A program made the position numbers and the translations under genes. Below the pieces are notes generated by a model, which was given only the letters and a program-made list of their open reading frames with translations, was not told the DNA's origin and did not search any database. Shown piece after piece: positions 28,210 to 36,201 of a stretch of 64,000 nucleotides of DNA. Source of the stretch: Pseudoalteromonas arabiensis (lineage in GTDB: Bacteria; Pseudomonadota; Gammaproteobacteria; Enterobacterales; Alteromonadaceae); NCBI RefSeq assembly GCF_001550155.1, contig NZ_LRUF01000011.1, positions 57,882 to 121,881 of the forward strand, written 5' to 3'. Position 1 is the first letter of the stretch, and each line of letters opens with the position of its first letter.

Positions 28210-28827
28210 TTACATCCAATCAGCATTACGAATAACGCCAACTGCCAATCCTTCGATATTGAAAGATTCGTGTTCGAGGTCAACCTCAATCGGTGCAAAC
28301 TCGTCATTTTCTGCATGTAGGAGGACTTTTCGACCGGCTTTTTCTAAGCGTTTTACAGTCACATCTTCATCAACACGCGCAACGACAACTTGACCATTTT
28401 CAGCCACTTGTGTTCTGTGTACTGCCAGTAAATCACCATCCATAATGCCTATATCTTTCATACTCATGCCATTAACACGTAGTAAAAAATCTGCAGCGGG
28501 TTTAAACAAAGATGGATCAACCTGACAATGACTCTCCACATGTTCCTGCGCTAAAATTGGCTCACCGGCAGCTACACGACCAATTAAAGGGAGTCCTAGT
28601 TGTTCTGGCTCATCTTCCTCAACTAACTGAATACCACGACTCGCTCCAGGCTTCATTTTTATCATGCCTTTTTTAGCCAGCGCTTTAAGATGTTCTTCAG
28701 CGGCATTGGCACTTTTAAAACCCAGCGTCTGAGCTATTTCGGCACGAGTTGGCGGCATGCCTGTATCTTTAATAAATACTTTAATAAGTTCTAATATTTG
28801 CGATTGGCGTTTCGTTAATGGGCGCAT
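28210..28827 (-). CDS. lexA: SOS repressor LexA
   Basis: A 205-residue LexA. The N-terminal winged helix-turn-helix (1-70) has [26 protein letters not shown], the family recognition helix. The self-cleavage bond is Ala87-Gly88 (RVAAGEP), and the catalytic dyad is Ser122 ([10 protein letters not shown]) and Lys159 ([10 protein letters not shown]). It represses DNA-repair genes until RecA filaments trigger autocleavage. Two LexA boxes directly upstream show autoregulation. Unlike E. coli, dinF does not follow it. Confidence 0.98.
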   Translation of the reverse strand: MRPLTKRQSQILELIKVFIKDTGMPPTRAEIAQTLGFKSANAAEEHLKALAKKGMIKMKPGASRGIQLVEEDEPEQLGLPLIGRVAAGEPILAQEHVESHCQVDPSLFKPAADFLLRVNGMSMKDIGIMDGDLLAVHRTQVAENGQVVVARVDEDVTVKRLEKAGRKVLLHAENDEFAPIEVDLEHESFNIEGLAVGVIRNADWM

Positions 28828-28831
28828 ACAA

Positions 28832-28847
28832 CTGGTTTTCCATACAG
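28832..28847. promoter_or_regulatory. LexA box, start-proximal
   Basis: CTGG-N8-ACAG, one mismatch to the CTGT-N8-ACAG consensus, four bases upstream of the lexA start codon. Binding would block transcription close to the ribosome-binding site. Confidence 0.75.
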
Positions 28848-28856
28848 TACATTTAA

Positions 28857-28872
28857 CTGTGAGTATATACAG
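28857..28872. promoter_or_regulatory. LexA box, start-distal
   Basis: CTGTGAGTATATACAG matches CTGT-N8-ACAG exactly, with an alternating AT core. It is 25 bp, centre to centre, from the first box, a tandem arrangement like that of E. coli lexA. Confidence 0.9.
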
Positions 28873-28988
28873 TTATCTGAAAATCGCAAATTTAAATTGG
28901 CCTCCTCATTTTGCTACAAAACTAACGTTGAACAGCACAGTTATATGCAATATGGTAGTAGCTTTAATTAGCTTGCTAAGGAAAAACC

Positions 28989-29429
28989 ATGAGCATTTGG
29001 CACCAGCCAATCACTTTGGAGCAATGTCAGCAATTTGCACAAGGCATTACAGGTGAAGGAACTTTAATGAAAACCATGGGCATTGAAATAACCGAAATTG
29101 GTGATGACTATCTAGTTGCCACCATGCCCGCTATACCAGCCCACCATAATCCAATGGGAATGGTACACGGAGGCGCAAATGTTGTGCTAGCTGAGACTGT
29201 GGCCAGTTATGCGGCAAATTTTGTTGTTGACTTTGAAAAGTTTTATTGTGTCGGCCAAGAGATAAATGCCAATCATCTCAAAGCATCACGCAAAGGCGTA
29301 CTTACAGCAATTACACGCCCTATTCATCTAGGGAAAAGGACATCGGTTTGGGAAATTAAAATTAGTAATGCGGCAGGTGAACTGTGCTGCGTATCACGTA
29401 TGACCGCAGCGGTGGTAGAACGAAGATAG
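28989..29429 (+). CDS. Hotdog-fold acyl-CoA thioesterase (YdiI/PaaI type)
   Basis: A 146-residue single hotdog domain. The motif HNPMGMVHGGANVVLAETVAS contains the catalytic Glu and the HGG loop characteristic of YdiI/MenI-type thioesterases, which hydrolyse 1,4-dihydroxy-2-naphthoyl-CoA or other aromatic/acyl-CoAs. AAGGA precedes the ATG at good distance. No menaquinone or phenylacetate genes are adjacent, so the substrate is left open. Confidence 0.9.
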   Translation: MSIWHQPITLEQCQQFAQGITGEGTLMKTMGIEITEIGDDYLVATMPAIPAHHNPMGMVHGGANVVLAETVASYAANFVVDFEKFYCVGQEINANHLKASRKGVLTAITRPIHLGKRTSVWEIKISNAAGELCCVSRMTAAVVERR

Positions 29430-29434
29430 CGAGC

Positions 29435-29815
29435 TTAGCTCTGAACTGGGTAAATGGTAATTTCGATCCCTGCGCCAATGGCAGAAATACGTAATAAGGT
29501 ATCTGCGTGCAGGGCTTGATTAAAACATTTTGGCGAGTCACCTGACTCAAAACCAATATCAAATGTTCGTTTTGAACACGAAAGCCACTGTTTCAATGCA
29601 TTGCGTGAACATGACTCAATTAATTCGCATAATTGATTAATTGCTTTATCTGGCGTGCTAATGTCAGCTGTTGCTTCAATACGAGCAAGTTGACGATATT
29701 CATCTTTGTCATAATGTAAGACCATGGCGTTTTTCTTTAAATCAGCCACCAGTGCACTTATATCGTGTTTTGATTCAAGCTCCAAGTCTACATTTAAAAA
29801 TTGAATTTCCGACAT
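29435..29815 (-). CDS. Uncharacterised cytoplasmic protein
   Basis: I do not recognise a family for this 126-residue protein. It starts MSEIQFLNVDLELESKHDIS, alternates strands and helices, and has three cysteines, including CSRNALKQWLSCSKR. There is no signal peptide or membrane segment. It converges on the thioesterase gene with five bases between stops. Codon use looks like its neighbours, so it is probably a real gene. Confidence 0.7.
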   Translation of the reverse strand: MSEIQFLNVDLELESKHDISALVADLKKNAMVLHYDKDEYRQLARIEATADISTPDKAINQLCELIESCSRNALKQWLSCSKRTFDIGFESGDSPKCFNQALHADTLLRISAIGAGIEITIYPVQS

Positions 29816-29893
29816 ACCTTCGTTTTACCCTCTATTAATAGCGATTGGAACTTTAACGCAGTTTTGTCTATATACCAAATCTAGAATACAGTT

Positions 29894-29914
29894 AATGCGA
29901 CATTATGCCGCATT
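29894..29914. promoter_or_regulatory. Near-perfect 21-bp inverted repeat upstream of the PepSY gene
   Basis: AATGCG-A-CATTATG-C-CGCATT is symmetric at 18 of 20 paired positions, about 59 bases before the PepSY start. It could be an operator or an RNA hairpin. It has the length of a Fur/Zur-family site but lacks their usual sequence. Confidence 0.35.
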
Positions 29915-29972
29915 GGCAGCCTAGTTTAAGCTTTTACAATAGCGCCTATACAAAAATAACAAGTGGTTTTCT

Positions 29973-30692
29973 ATGAATAAACGTATGTTCAAGTATGCCC
30001 GCAAAGTGCATAAATGGTTAGGTTACTTGCTCGCCATACAAATCTTTTTTTGGCTGCTGGGTGGCTTGGTAATGAGCGCCATTCCACTTGAAAAAGTACA
30101 TGGCAAACACTTAGCTAAACGCAGCCTTAGTAATCCATTTAAAGTGCATGATTACATGGCATCAATTGATGCAATAACAACTCAGTTTGAGCAAATTAGT
30201 GATATAAAATACAGCCACTTACTCACAAAACCCACCATTGAAATTGCCACTTTAAACGGTACATTTACCTTTGATGGTATAACGGGTGAAGCAATGGCTA
30301 GGCCAAGTGAGTCTGAGATTATTGAAAATGCTAAAGCACACCTACTCATTAGTGCAAAGGCCTCTCAAGTACAGCTTTTAGCAAAAGGGCCCAGAGAAAT
30401 TGCATATAAAGAGAATGTTTGGCAAGTCAGCTTTGATGATTGGCTGACAACTACCCTGTATTTAGATAGCGCTACAGGTAAGGTCATTACAGTACGCAGC
30501 ACTATTTGGCGTATTTTCGACTTTTTTTGGATGTTACATATTATGGATTACGACGAGCGCGAGGACTTTAATAACCCCTTACTTATAAGCTTTGCAGCCA
30601 CCAGCGTACTGTTTTGTATTTCGGGTATTTTATTATTACTACAAAACCTACGTATAAAGCGCCGTAAGCCAATTTCAACTAGCAGTAAGTAA
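29973..30692 (+). CDS. PepSY-associated membrane protein
   Basis: A 239-residue protein of the PepSY-TM type. It has an N-terminal membrane helix after ARKVHKWLGYLLAIQIFFW, a periplasmic region of about 150 residues with two PepSY-like units (TFTFDGITGEAMARPSE and TTLYLDSATGKVITV), and a helix near the C-terminus. HKWLG and the HIMDY after the second unit match proteins associated with iron-siderophore or flavin reductases. Function is not established; no partner gene adjoins it. Confidence 0.8.
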   Translation: MNKRMFKYARKVHKWLGYLLAIQIFFWLLGGLVMSAIPLEKVHGKHLAKRSLSNPFKVHDYMASIDAITTQFEQISDIKYSHLLTKPTIEIATLNGTFTFDGITGEAMARPSESEIIENAKAHLLISAKASQVQLLAKGPREIAYKENVWQVSFDDWLTTTLYLDSATGKVITVRSTIWRIFDFFWMLHIMDYDEREDFNNPLLISFAATSVLFCISGILLLLQNLRIKRRKPISTSSK

Positions 30693-30705
30693 TCCTACCA
30701 GCATC

Positions 30706-30724
30706 GGCACCACTGTTTTGGTGC
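30706..30724 (+). terminator. Weak hairpin after the PepSY gene
   Basis: GGCACCA / TGGTGCC form a 7-bp stem starting 13 bases after the PepSY stop. There is no T-run, so this may be a Rho-dependent end or a simple RNA-stabilising hairpin. Confidence 0.35.
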
Positions 30725-30842
30725 CTTGCTAATAACTTGTCGAAGTTTAAACTGCCTAGGCTGATTATCTCGATAACAATCAAACTCTTTTTCTTTTAGA
30801 GCTATCACTCTACACTAGCAAACCCTGTAGTTCACACATGTG

Positions 30843-31481
30843 ATGGATATGCGTTTATTTTTCTCTTTACTATTTTGCCTTGGGGTTTGTTTTACTGCCT
30901 CTGCGGAGCAATTTTCTAGCTTTTCTAGTGCCAAAAAATATCTAATAAAGACCTTACCAAACGACACTAAGAGCTTATATTGTGATTGTGATATAAAACG
31001 CGAAGGTAAAAAGTTAGTGCCTGATCCAACGCGATGCGGCTACCTGCCGCGAAATGCTGTGACTCGTTCTGGCAAACAAAATATACGGGCACACCGGATT
31101 GAGTGGGAGCATATTGTGCCTGCTTGGGAGTTTGGTCATCAACTGCAGTGCTGGCAAGAAGGTGGTAGAAAAAATTGCCGAAAAGTGAGTAAAAAGTTTC
31201 GTCAAATGGAAGCTGACATAAATAACTTAGCACCAGCCATCGGTGAAATTAATGCTGATCGCTCTAACTATCGTTTTGGTATGGTAGCCAATAACATCAA
31301 ACAGTACGGAGCGTGCCCTGTTAAAGTTGACTTTAAACAGCGTGTTGTTGAACCGCCAGTTTATGCTCGAAAGCGCATTGCAGATACTTACTTCTATATG
31401 CAAAAAACCTATGGACTCGCTATTTCAAACAAACAACAGAAGCTCTTTGAAGCATGGCAAAAACTTGAACCTGCAGACTGA
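30843..31481 (+). CDS. endA: Periplasmic/extracellular endonuclease I
   Basis: A 212-residue EndA family nuclease. The signal peptide (FFSLLFCLGVCFTASA) is followed by the mature sequence EQFSSFSSAKKYL. The catalytic block HRIEWEHIVPAWEFGHQ and the later NNLAPAIGEINADRSNYRFG are family-defining. Cysteines in CDCD, RCGYLP, LQCWQE, NCRK and GACP should form disulfides. It degrades double-stranded DNA outside the cytoplasm. GTG at 30840 and ATGs at 30843 and 30849 are possible starts; the N-terminal few residues are therefore uncertain. Confidence 0.93.
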   Translation: MDMRLFFSLLFCLGVCFTASAEQFSSFSSAKKYLIKTLPNDTKSLYCDCDIKREGKKLVPDPTRCGYLPRNAVTRSGKQNIRAHRIEWEHIVPAWEFGHQLQCWQEGGRKNCRKVSKKFRQMEADINNLAPAIGEINADRSNYRFGMVANNIKQYGACPVKVDFKQRVVEPPVYARKRIADTYFYMQKTYGLAISNKQQKLFEAWQKLEPAD

Positions 31482-31593
31482 CATGATGCGCTGAAAATTT
31501 ATACACTTATTTACACTATTTAGATCGCTCTTTATTGTCATCGCGTATACTTATTGATACTTTTTCAACAATCGTTTACAGGAAAGTAATCTC

Positions 31594-33219
31594 ATGTTTA
31601 AAAGTAACAAACTCGCACAGGCGACTTTTTTTATCTTTTCAAGCCTTTATTTAACGGCTTGCGGTGGGGGTAGTTCGTTAGACTCTGACACAGATACAGT
31701 AACTCCACCTCCCGCTAACTCTTCCACTGTTTGGACAGCTGGTACATTTGCGCCATCCAGTGAGTTTAAAGATCAATGCGCCGTGCCTCGCACAGGAAAT
31801 GATCCCTTCAATGAAAATCAGCCTTACCCCGACACTGCTGGTTCAGAGTTTACTGAAAAAATGTGGTTACGCTCATGGAGTGATGAAACATACCTTTGGT
31901 ACGATGAAATCGAAGACAACAACCCTGACAACTTTAGTTCAGTTGCAGCCTACTACGATCAGCTAAAAACATTTCAAACGACAGACTCAGGCGCTAACAA
32001 AGACAACTTTCATTTTAGTCAGCCAACTGAAGATTTTTTCAAAGAGTCGCAATCTGGTGTTGTATCGGGCTACGGAATCAACTGGGCGTTTCTTAGTAAC
32101 ACACCACCTCGAGTACTACGCATCGCCTATTTAGAGGATGGCTCACCTGCCGCCAATGCAGGTTTACAACGCAGTGATACGATTTTATCGGCGGATAATG
32201 TAAGTATCAACGACAACACCGAAGCCGGCATTGAAATTTTGAATGAAGTACTGTTCAACCCCACAGCTGGTAGCACCCATAACCTTAAACTACGAAGCAA
32301 TGATGGTACTGAAAAATCAATCAATGTGGTAGCAGGTAATATTACCCAAACCCCTGTGCAAAATGTGAATACACTGATCACAGAAAATGGCACCAAAGTT
32401 GGTTATATGCAGTTTAATAGTCATATAAGCATTGCCCAACCTGAGCTTATTAATGCTGTTAATAAGTTCAAAACCGATATGATCGATGAGCTTGTAATTG
32501 ACTTTAGATACAACGGTGGTGGCGTATTGGCTCTTTCTGCACAACTTGCTTATATGGTTACAGGCCCTGCCAATAGTAGAGGTTTTGACTATTATCAAAC
32601 CATTCGAAACGACAAACAACCCAATGATACGCCCTTTCCATTTATTGACTTTGAAATTGATTATTCAACGTTTCAAGCGACTAACAACACACTCCCCGAT
32701 TTAAACTTATCAAAAGTGTATGTGCTTAGCACTGAAGGAACTTGCTCGGCATCAGAAGCATTTATTAATGGGCTTAAAGGCATCAACGCAGAGGTTATTC
32801 TAATTGGTGATAAGACCTGTGGTAAACCATACGGGTTTAATCCGACTCATAACTGTGCAACAACCTACTTTACTATTCAATTTTCAGGTGTGAATGAACA
32901 GGGATTCGGTGAATATTCAGATGGCTTAAGACCGACTCCGACCCCGCAATTTGACGCTGACGTGCAAGGTTGTCTGGCTGCAGACGATTTTAACCACCAG
33001 TTGGGCGATAAAAACGAAGGCTTATTATCTACAGCACTTTTCCATATCGAAAATAACCGCTGCCCTATTTCAACTCAAACGGCAAAAATCAAACAGCCCA
33101 ACATCTCAGTCAATGCGTTAGCGGATACAGGCTTACCACTCGTTCCTAAACAACCACTATATAAAGAGAATATGGACTTAACACGCCCCACACCAGCAAA
33201 AGGAGATAGCGATGAGTAA
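31594..33219 (+). CDS. S41 family peptidase, lipoprotein
   Basis: A 541-residue lipoprotein: the signal ends LTAC followed by GGGSS, then a Thr/Pro-rich linker. A PDZ domain lies around residues 165-250 (GSPAANAGLQRSDTILSADN). The S41 (C-terminal processing peptidase) domain follows, with DFRYNGGG, the nucleophile in TEGTCSASEAFINGL and a Lys in GDKTCGKPYGF. Cysteines near the active site may pair. Probably membrane-anchored and periplasmic. The next lipoprotein gene overlaps it by eight bases. Confidence 0.92.
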   Translation: MFKSNKLAQATFFIFSSLYLTACGGGSSLDSDTDTVTPPPANSSTVWTAGTFAPSSEFKDQCAVPRTGNDPFNENQPYPDTAGSEFTEKMWLRSWSDETYLWYDEIEDNNPDNFSSVAAYYDQLKTFQTTDSGANKDNFHFSQPTEDFFKESQSGVVSGYGINWAFLSNTPPRVLRIAYLEDGSPAANAGLQRSDTILSADNVSINDNTEAGIEILNEVLFNPTAGSTHNLKLRSNDGTEKSINVVAGNITQTPVQNVNTLITENGTKVGYMQFNSHISIAQPELINAVNKFKTDMIDELVIDFRYNGGGVLALSAQLAYMVTGPANSRGFDYYQTIRNDKQPNDTPFPFIDFEIDYSTFQATNNTLPDLNLSKVYVLSTEGTCSASEAFINGLKGINAEVILIGDKTCGKPYGFNPTHNCATTYFTIQFSGVNEQGFGEYSDGLRPTPTPQFDADVQGCLAADDFNHQLGDKNEGLLSTALFHIENNRCPISTQTAKIKQPNISVNALADTGLPLVPKQPLYKENMDLTRPTPAKGDSDE

Positions 33220-33586
33220 AAAATACCTCTTTATTTCATCATTGCTGATGAGTTTAACTGCGTGTCAAAGTAGCCAAGCTGAGCAGCCTCAAGATGCGAC
33301 GTTAACTCGTATCAATGCTGGCGTGATTACCGAGTTACAACAAGCCATTCAGTCAGCTAAAGGAGGTGCTTTAGTGACCTTAGCTGATGATGTGTTCACT
33401 AAAAGTGCCGTGCTGTTAATTGATCATGGTACAGGTAAAGGGCCTGATGGCTTGCCAATAATGGGCGCCCATTCAATTCCTTCTGAGAAGTTTGTGTTGC
33501 AAAAAGCAGGCGAGCAATGCCTGCTTTACTACCCCAAAAAAGAGCGCCGTATTCCACTTCCTAATGTAGAGTGCGAAGTTAACTAA
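33212..33586 (+). CDS. Small lipoprotein coupled to the S41 peptidase
   Basis: A 124-residue lipoprotein with lipobox LTAC after a short signal. The mature part has a helical stretch, an ALVTLADDVFTKSAVLLIDHG segment and two cysteines near the C-terminus (EQCLLYYPKK and NVECEVN) that could form a disulfide. AGGAGATAGCG precedes the ATG inside the S41 gene. I recognise no family. The overlap suggests it is a regulator, inhibitor or substrate of the peptidase, which is inference only. Confidence 0.8.
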   Translation: MSKKYLFISSLLMSLTACQSSQAEQPQDATLTRINAGVITELQQAIQSAKGGALVTLADDVFTKSAVLLIDHGTGKGPDGLPIMGAHSIPSEKFVLQKAGEQCLLYYPKKERRIPLPNVECEVN

Positions 33587-33619
33587 CAATCAGGCGCGGC
33601 TTAGGCTGCGCCCTTTTCG

Positions 33620-34783
33620 TTATAGGGTTTGGTGAGGGCCAAACACCTCATAGTGAATGCGTTCACTTGCAACCCCTAAACTTAGTAGCTGCTCTTTTAT
33701 CATAGCCATAAAGGCGATTGGACCACACAGATAAAAGTCCCCTTCGCTAATTGGTAAGTTATCGGTGATGTGGTTAACATCCATCAAGCCCGCAAAATCT
33801 CCTCCCTTGCCATCTTCAAACCAAGTAACACAATTAAAAGCAGGGTGCGCTTGCTGTTGCTTTGATAAATATTCATGAAAGGCAAATTGCGCCTCACTGT
33901 CGCATGCATGCAGATAATGAATTGGCTGGTTATGTTGTTTGCTCAATAATGTCTCAAGCATCGCCATCATCGGTGTTTGGCCAACACCAGCTGAAATCAA
34001 TACGACAGGCGAGTCGATTTCGCGAAGCACAAAGTCGCCTGCTGGAGGATAAACTTCAATTACCTCGCCTTCACGCAAGCTATGTAAATGGTAGGAGACT
34101 AAACCTTCTTGCTTTACGCTAATACGGTAGTTTTCACCATTACTTTGCTGCGAAATAGAGTATTGGCGAATTTGAGTATTATCACTGTTTTCAGGTTTAA
34201 CTTTAATACCCAAATATTGCCCTGGTAAATGCGACACCACCGCTTTACCATCACAAGGAGTCAGGGTAAAACTACAAATATGCTCTGACTCGATTTGCTT
34301 GTGTGAAATAGTAAATAAACGTGTACCAAACCAACCTCCTTGGGCTTGCTTGGTTTTGTTGTATAATGCCATTTCTTCTGTAATACAGACATCTGCAAGC
34401 AGTGCATACGCTTCTCGCCATGCGTATTCAACCTCTGGAGTAAACTGCTCAGGCAGCAACTCCTTAAGTGTTGCAATTAAGTGACCACCTACAATCGGAT
34501 AGTGCTCAGGCAAAATGTGATAACTAGTATGCTTATGATTTATACGTGCTAAGGCATCTTTCAAAACAGCAAGGTTATCAATATTCGCAGCATAGGCAGC
34601 TAACGCATTAAACAACGCAAATTGCTGATGCCCTGATTGCTGATGGCTCATATTAAAAATGTTTTTTAACTCGGGATTATAACTAAACATACGATCATAA
34701 AAGTATTCAGTAACCTGAGGGCCTGCCTCTGCTAGCAATGGCACTGTACTTTTAACAATCTCGATCGTTTTTTCAGACAACAT
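33620..34783 (-). CDS. hmp: Flavohemoglobin, nitric oxide dioxygenase
   Basis: A 387-residue Hmp that oxidizes NO to nitrate aerobically. The globin domain (1-140) has Tyr29 and proximal His85 (INHKHTSYHI). The FAD-binding domain has RQYSISQ near residue 203, and the NAD domain has ISAGVGQTPMMAMLE and YLCGPIAFM. It follows nnrS by 28 bases in the same direction and so probably belongs to the sigma-54/NorR-driven operon described upstream. Confidence 0.97.
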   Translation of the reverse strand: MLSEKTIEIVKSTVPLLAEAGPQVTEYFYDRMFSYNPELKNIFNMSHQQSGHQQFALFNALAAYAANIDNLAVLKDALARINHKHTSYHILPEHYPIVGGHLIATLKELLPEQFTPEVEYAWREAYALLADVCITEEMALYNKTKQAQGGWFGTRLFTISHKQIESEHICSFTLTPCDGKAVVSHLPGQYLGIKVKPENSDNTQIRQYSISQQSNGENYRISVKQEGLVSYHLHSLREGEVIEVYPPAGDFVLREIDSPVVLISAGVGQTPMMAMLETLLSKQHNQPIHYLHACDSEAQFAFHEYLSKQQQAHPAFNCVTWFEDGKGGDFAGLMDVNHITDNLPISEGDFYLCGPIAFMAMIKEQLLSLGVASERIHYEVFGPHQTL

Positions 34784-34811
34784 ATCATTTCCTCTATTTT
34801 AAAGGGAGTAA

Positions 34812-36044
34812 TTAACCCACGCGGCCATCTACACGACGTTTCACTAAAATGGGCGCACAATGAAATAAGAACAATAAAAAACCAGCTATCCACAGCATTG
34901 CACTCAGCTGCCACGCCAAGTGGTGCCCTATTACAGATATAAGCAGAGCGCGTATAATCGCAGCAACGGCAATACATACAAATGCTAGGGTAATGATAAA
35001 TGGCACTTTTAGGGGTCGGCCGGTATGACCATGAGACACACGCACCATCATAGCTAAGATCATTAAGCCAACCGTACCTACAGTGATAAAATGCAGCGCA
35101 TCTTTAAATAAAATGAACGAACTATAGGAGCTCAGTGCAATTAAGAGTAAACCTATACTCAAAGCCCAATATGAAAGGTGTAGTGACCATAACAGAGGCA
35201 CTTTTAGTATCCCCTTGTGCCACCACGCAACACAGCGATAAAAATGTAAACAAGCAAGCCAAGCAAAAACCCAACCTACGCTCATTTGATTAAAGAATAA
35301 TTGACTAAAAAAGAACCAAGTAATAGCAAATAAAGAGCTTACCACTACCAGTTTATCAAGCCTTGGTAGACGAACTTGCTCGGTAAGATTCAATCCTCGC
35401 GCAGTGAAAAATGGCACAACACGCCCTGCAACAATACCAACCAATAAAGTCATCACAATCACGGCGGTATCCACAACACTGAGCGCAAAGAGCATTTTTT
35501 CAGCAACCACCAATGCTAAAAAAATCATATTAAGAGTACATAGCATGGAGGCAATAACAATAAACACGTAATTCTGCTTACTACTTGCTTTGAGCAACAT
35601 ATTACTCAGGGTAATGATGCCGGCTAACCACCATATAAGCTGAAACACTCCCACTACATATAAATTAAAATTCGCTGTTATTATGGCAGGTAAAAAGAAA
35701 CTCAAACGTGCTAATAACCACACACCAGTCATTAGACAAAGCTTGCTGCCACTGACACTCGGTACGCCAGTCCACGTTTGCGCCGCGGTCAGTAAAAACC
35801 CCATAGCAACAACACCTGAAAAACCAAATAGCATTTCGTGGGCATGCCAAAGCGTAGCTGGTACAGTTAAATGCCAGTTGGCATAACCACTTAACATGAG
35901 TAACCAGTAACTCATAGAGCCCACGGCTAATACACCGGCAACCAAAAAGTAAGGCCTAAACGCTAATGCCCAAATAGGCCATTCACTGACTTGATGAGCC
36001 TTTACTTTTTTTGGCATTGGCTCTGTTAAATTAATGACTTTCAT
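34812..36044 (-). CDS. nnrS: NnrS family heme/copper membrane protein
   Basis: A 410-residue protein with about twelve membrane helices. PIWALAFRPYFLVAG at the N-terminus, LWHAHEMLFGFSG and VVPFFTARGLN are NnrS signatures with conserved histidines for metal or heme binding. NnrS relieves NO stress, probably protecting the iron pool. The longest frame begins at 36107, but that codon is upstream of the sigma-54 promoter; ATG at 36044 follows GAGGGTGG and lies about 23 bases after the predicted transcript start. Confidence 0.93.
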   Translation of the reverse strand: MKVINLTEPMPKKVKAHQVSEWPIWALAFRPYFLVAGVLAVGSMSYWLLMLSGYANWHLTVPATLWHAHEMLFGFSGVVAMGFLLTAAQTWTGVPSVSGSKLCLMTGVWLLARLSFFLPAIITANFNLYVVGVFQLIWWLAGIITLSNMLLKASSKQNYVFIVIASMLCTLNMIFLALVVAEKMLFALSVVDTAVIVMTLLVGIVAGRVVPFFTARGLNLTEQVRLPRLDKLVVVSSLFAITWFFFSQLFFNQMSVGWVFAWLACLHFYRCVAWWHKGILKVPLLWSLHLSYWALSIGLLLIALSSYSSFILFKDALHFITVGTVGLMILAMMVRVSHGHTGRPLKVPFIITLAFVCIAVAAIIRALLISVIGHHLAWQLSAMLWIAGFLLFLFHCAPILVKRRVDGRVG

Positions 36045-36076
36045 TACCACCCTCACTGATATCATTGCCATTGTTA

Positions 36077-36094
36077 TTGCACACACCTTGCCAA
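36077..36094 (-). promoter_or_regulatory. Sigma-54 promoter of nnrS-hmp
   Basis: On the minus strand TTGGCAAGGTGTGTGCAA has GG (36092-36091) and GC (36080-36079) separated by ten bases. It matches the -24/-12 consensus TTGGCACRNNNNTTGCW with two mismatches. The predicted transcription start is near 36067. Confidence 0.8.
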
Positions 36095-36147
36095 AATTAA
36101 AAGCCATTAATTTTCAATAAGATAAGAAAATGGACATTGAAGAAAAA

Positions 36148-36158
36148 GTCAAAATGAC
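36148..36158. promoter_or_regulatory. NorR enhancer box 1
   Basis: GTCAAAATGAC, a perfect palindromic GTCA-N3-TGAC fitting the GT-N7-AC NorR core. It is centred about 86 bp upstream of the predicted nnrS transcript start, a typical enhancer distance. Confidence 0.75.
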
Positions 36159-36190
36159 TCACCATTAATAACATCAAAAAACACAATAAG

Positions 36191-36201
36191 GTCAATATGA
36201 C
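36191..36201. promoter_or_regulatory. NorR enhancer box 2, abutting the norR start
   Basis: GTCAATATGAC, a second GTCA-N3-TGAC site, 43 bp from the first (four turns of DNA) and immediately before the norR ATG. Binding here could also limit norR expression. Confidence 0.75.

Noticed and set aside
36045..36107. 21-codon N-terminal extension of nnrS
   Set aside because: The codons span the sigma-54 promoter and lie upstream of the predicted transcript start.
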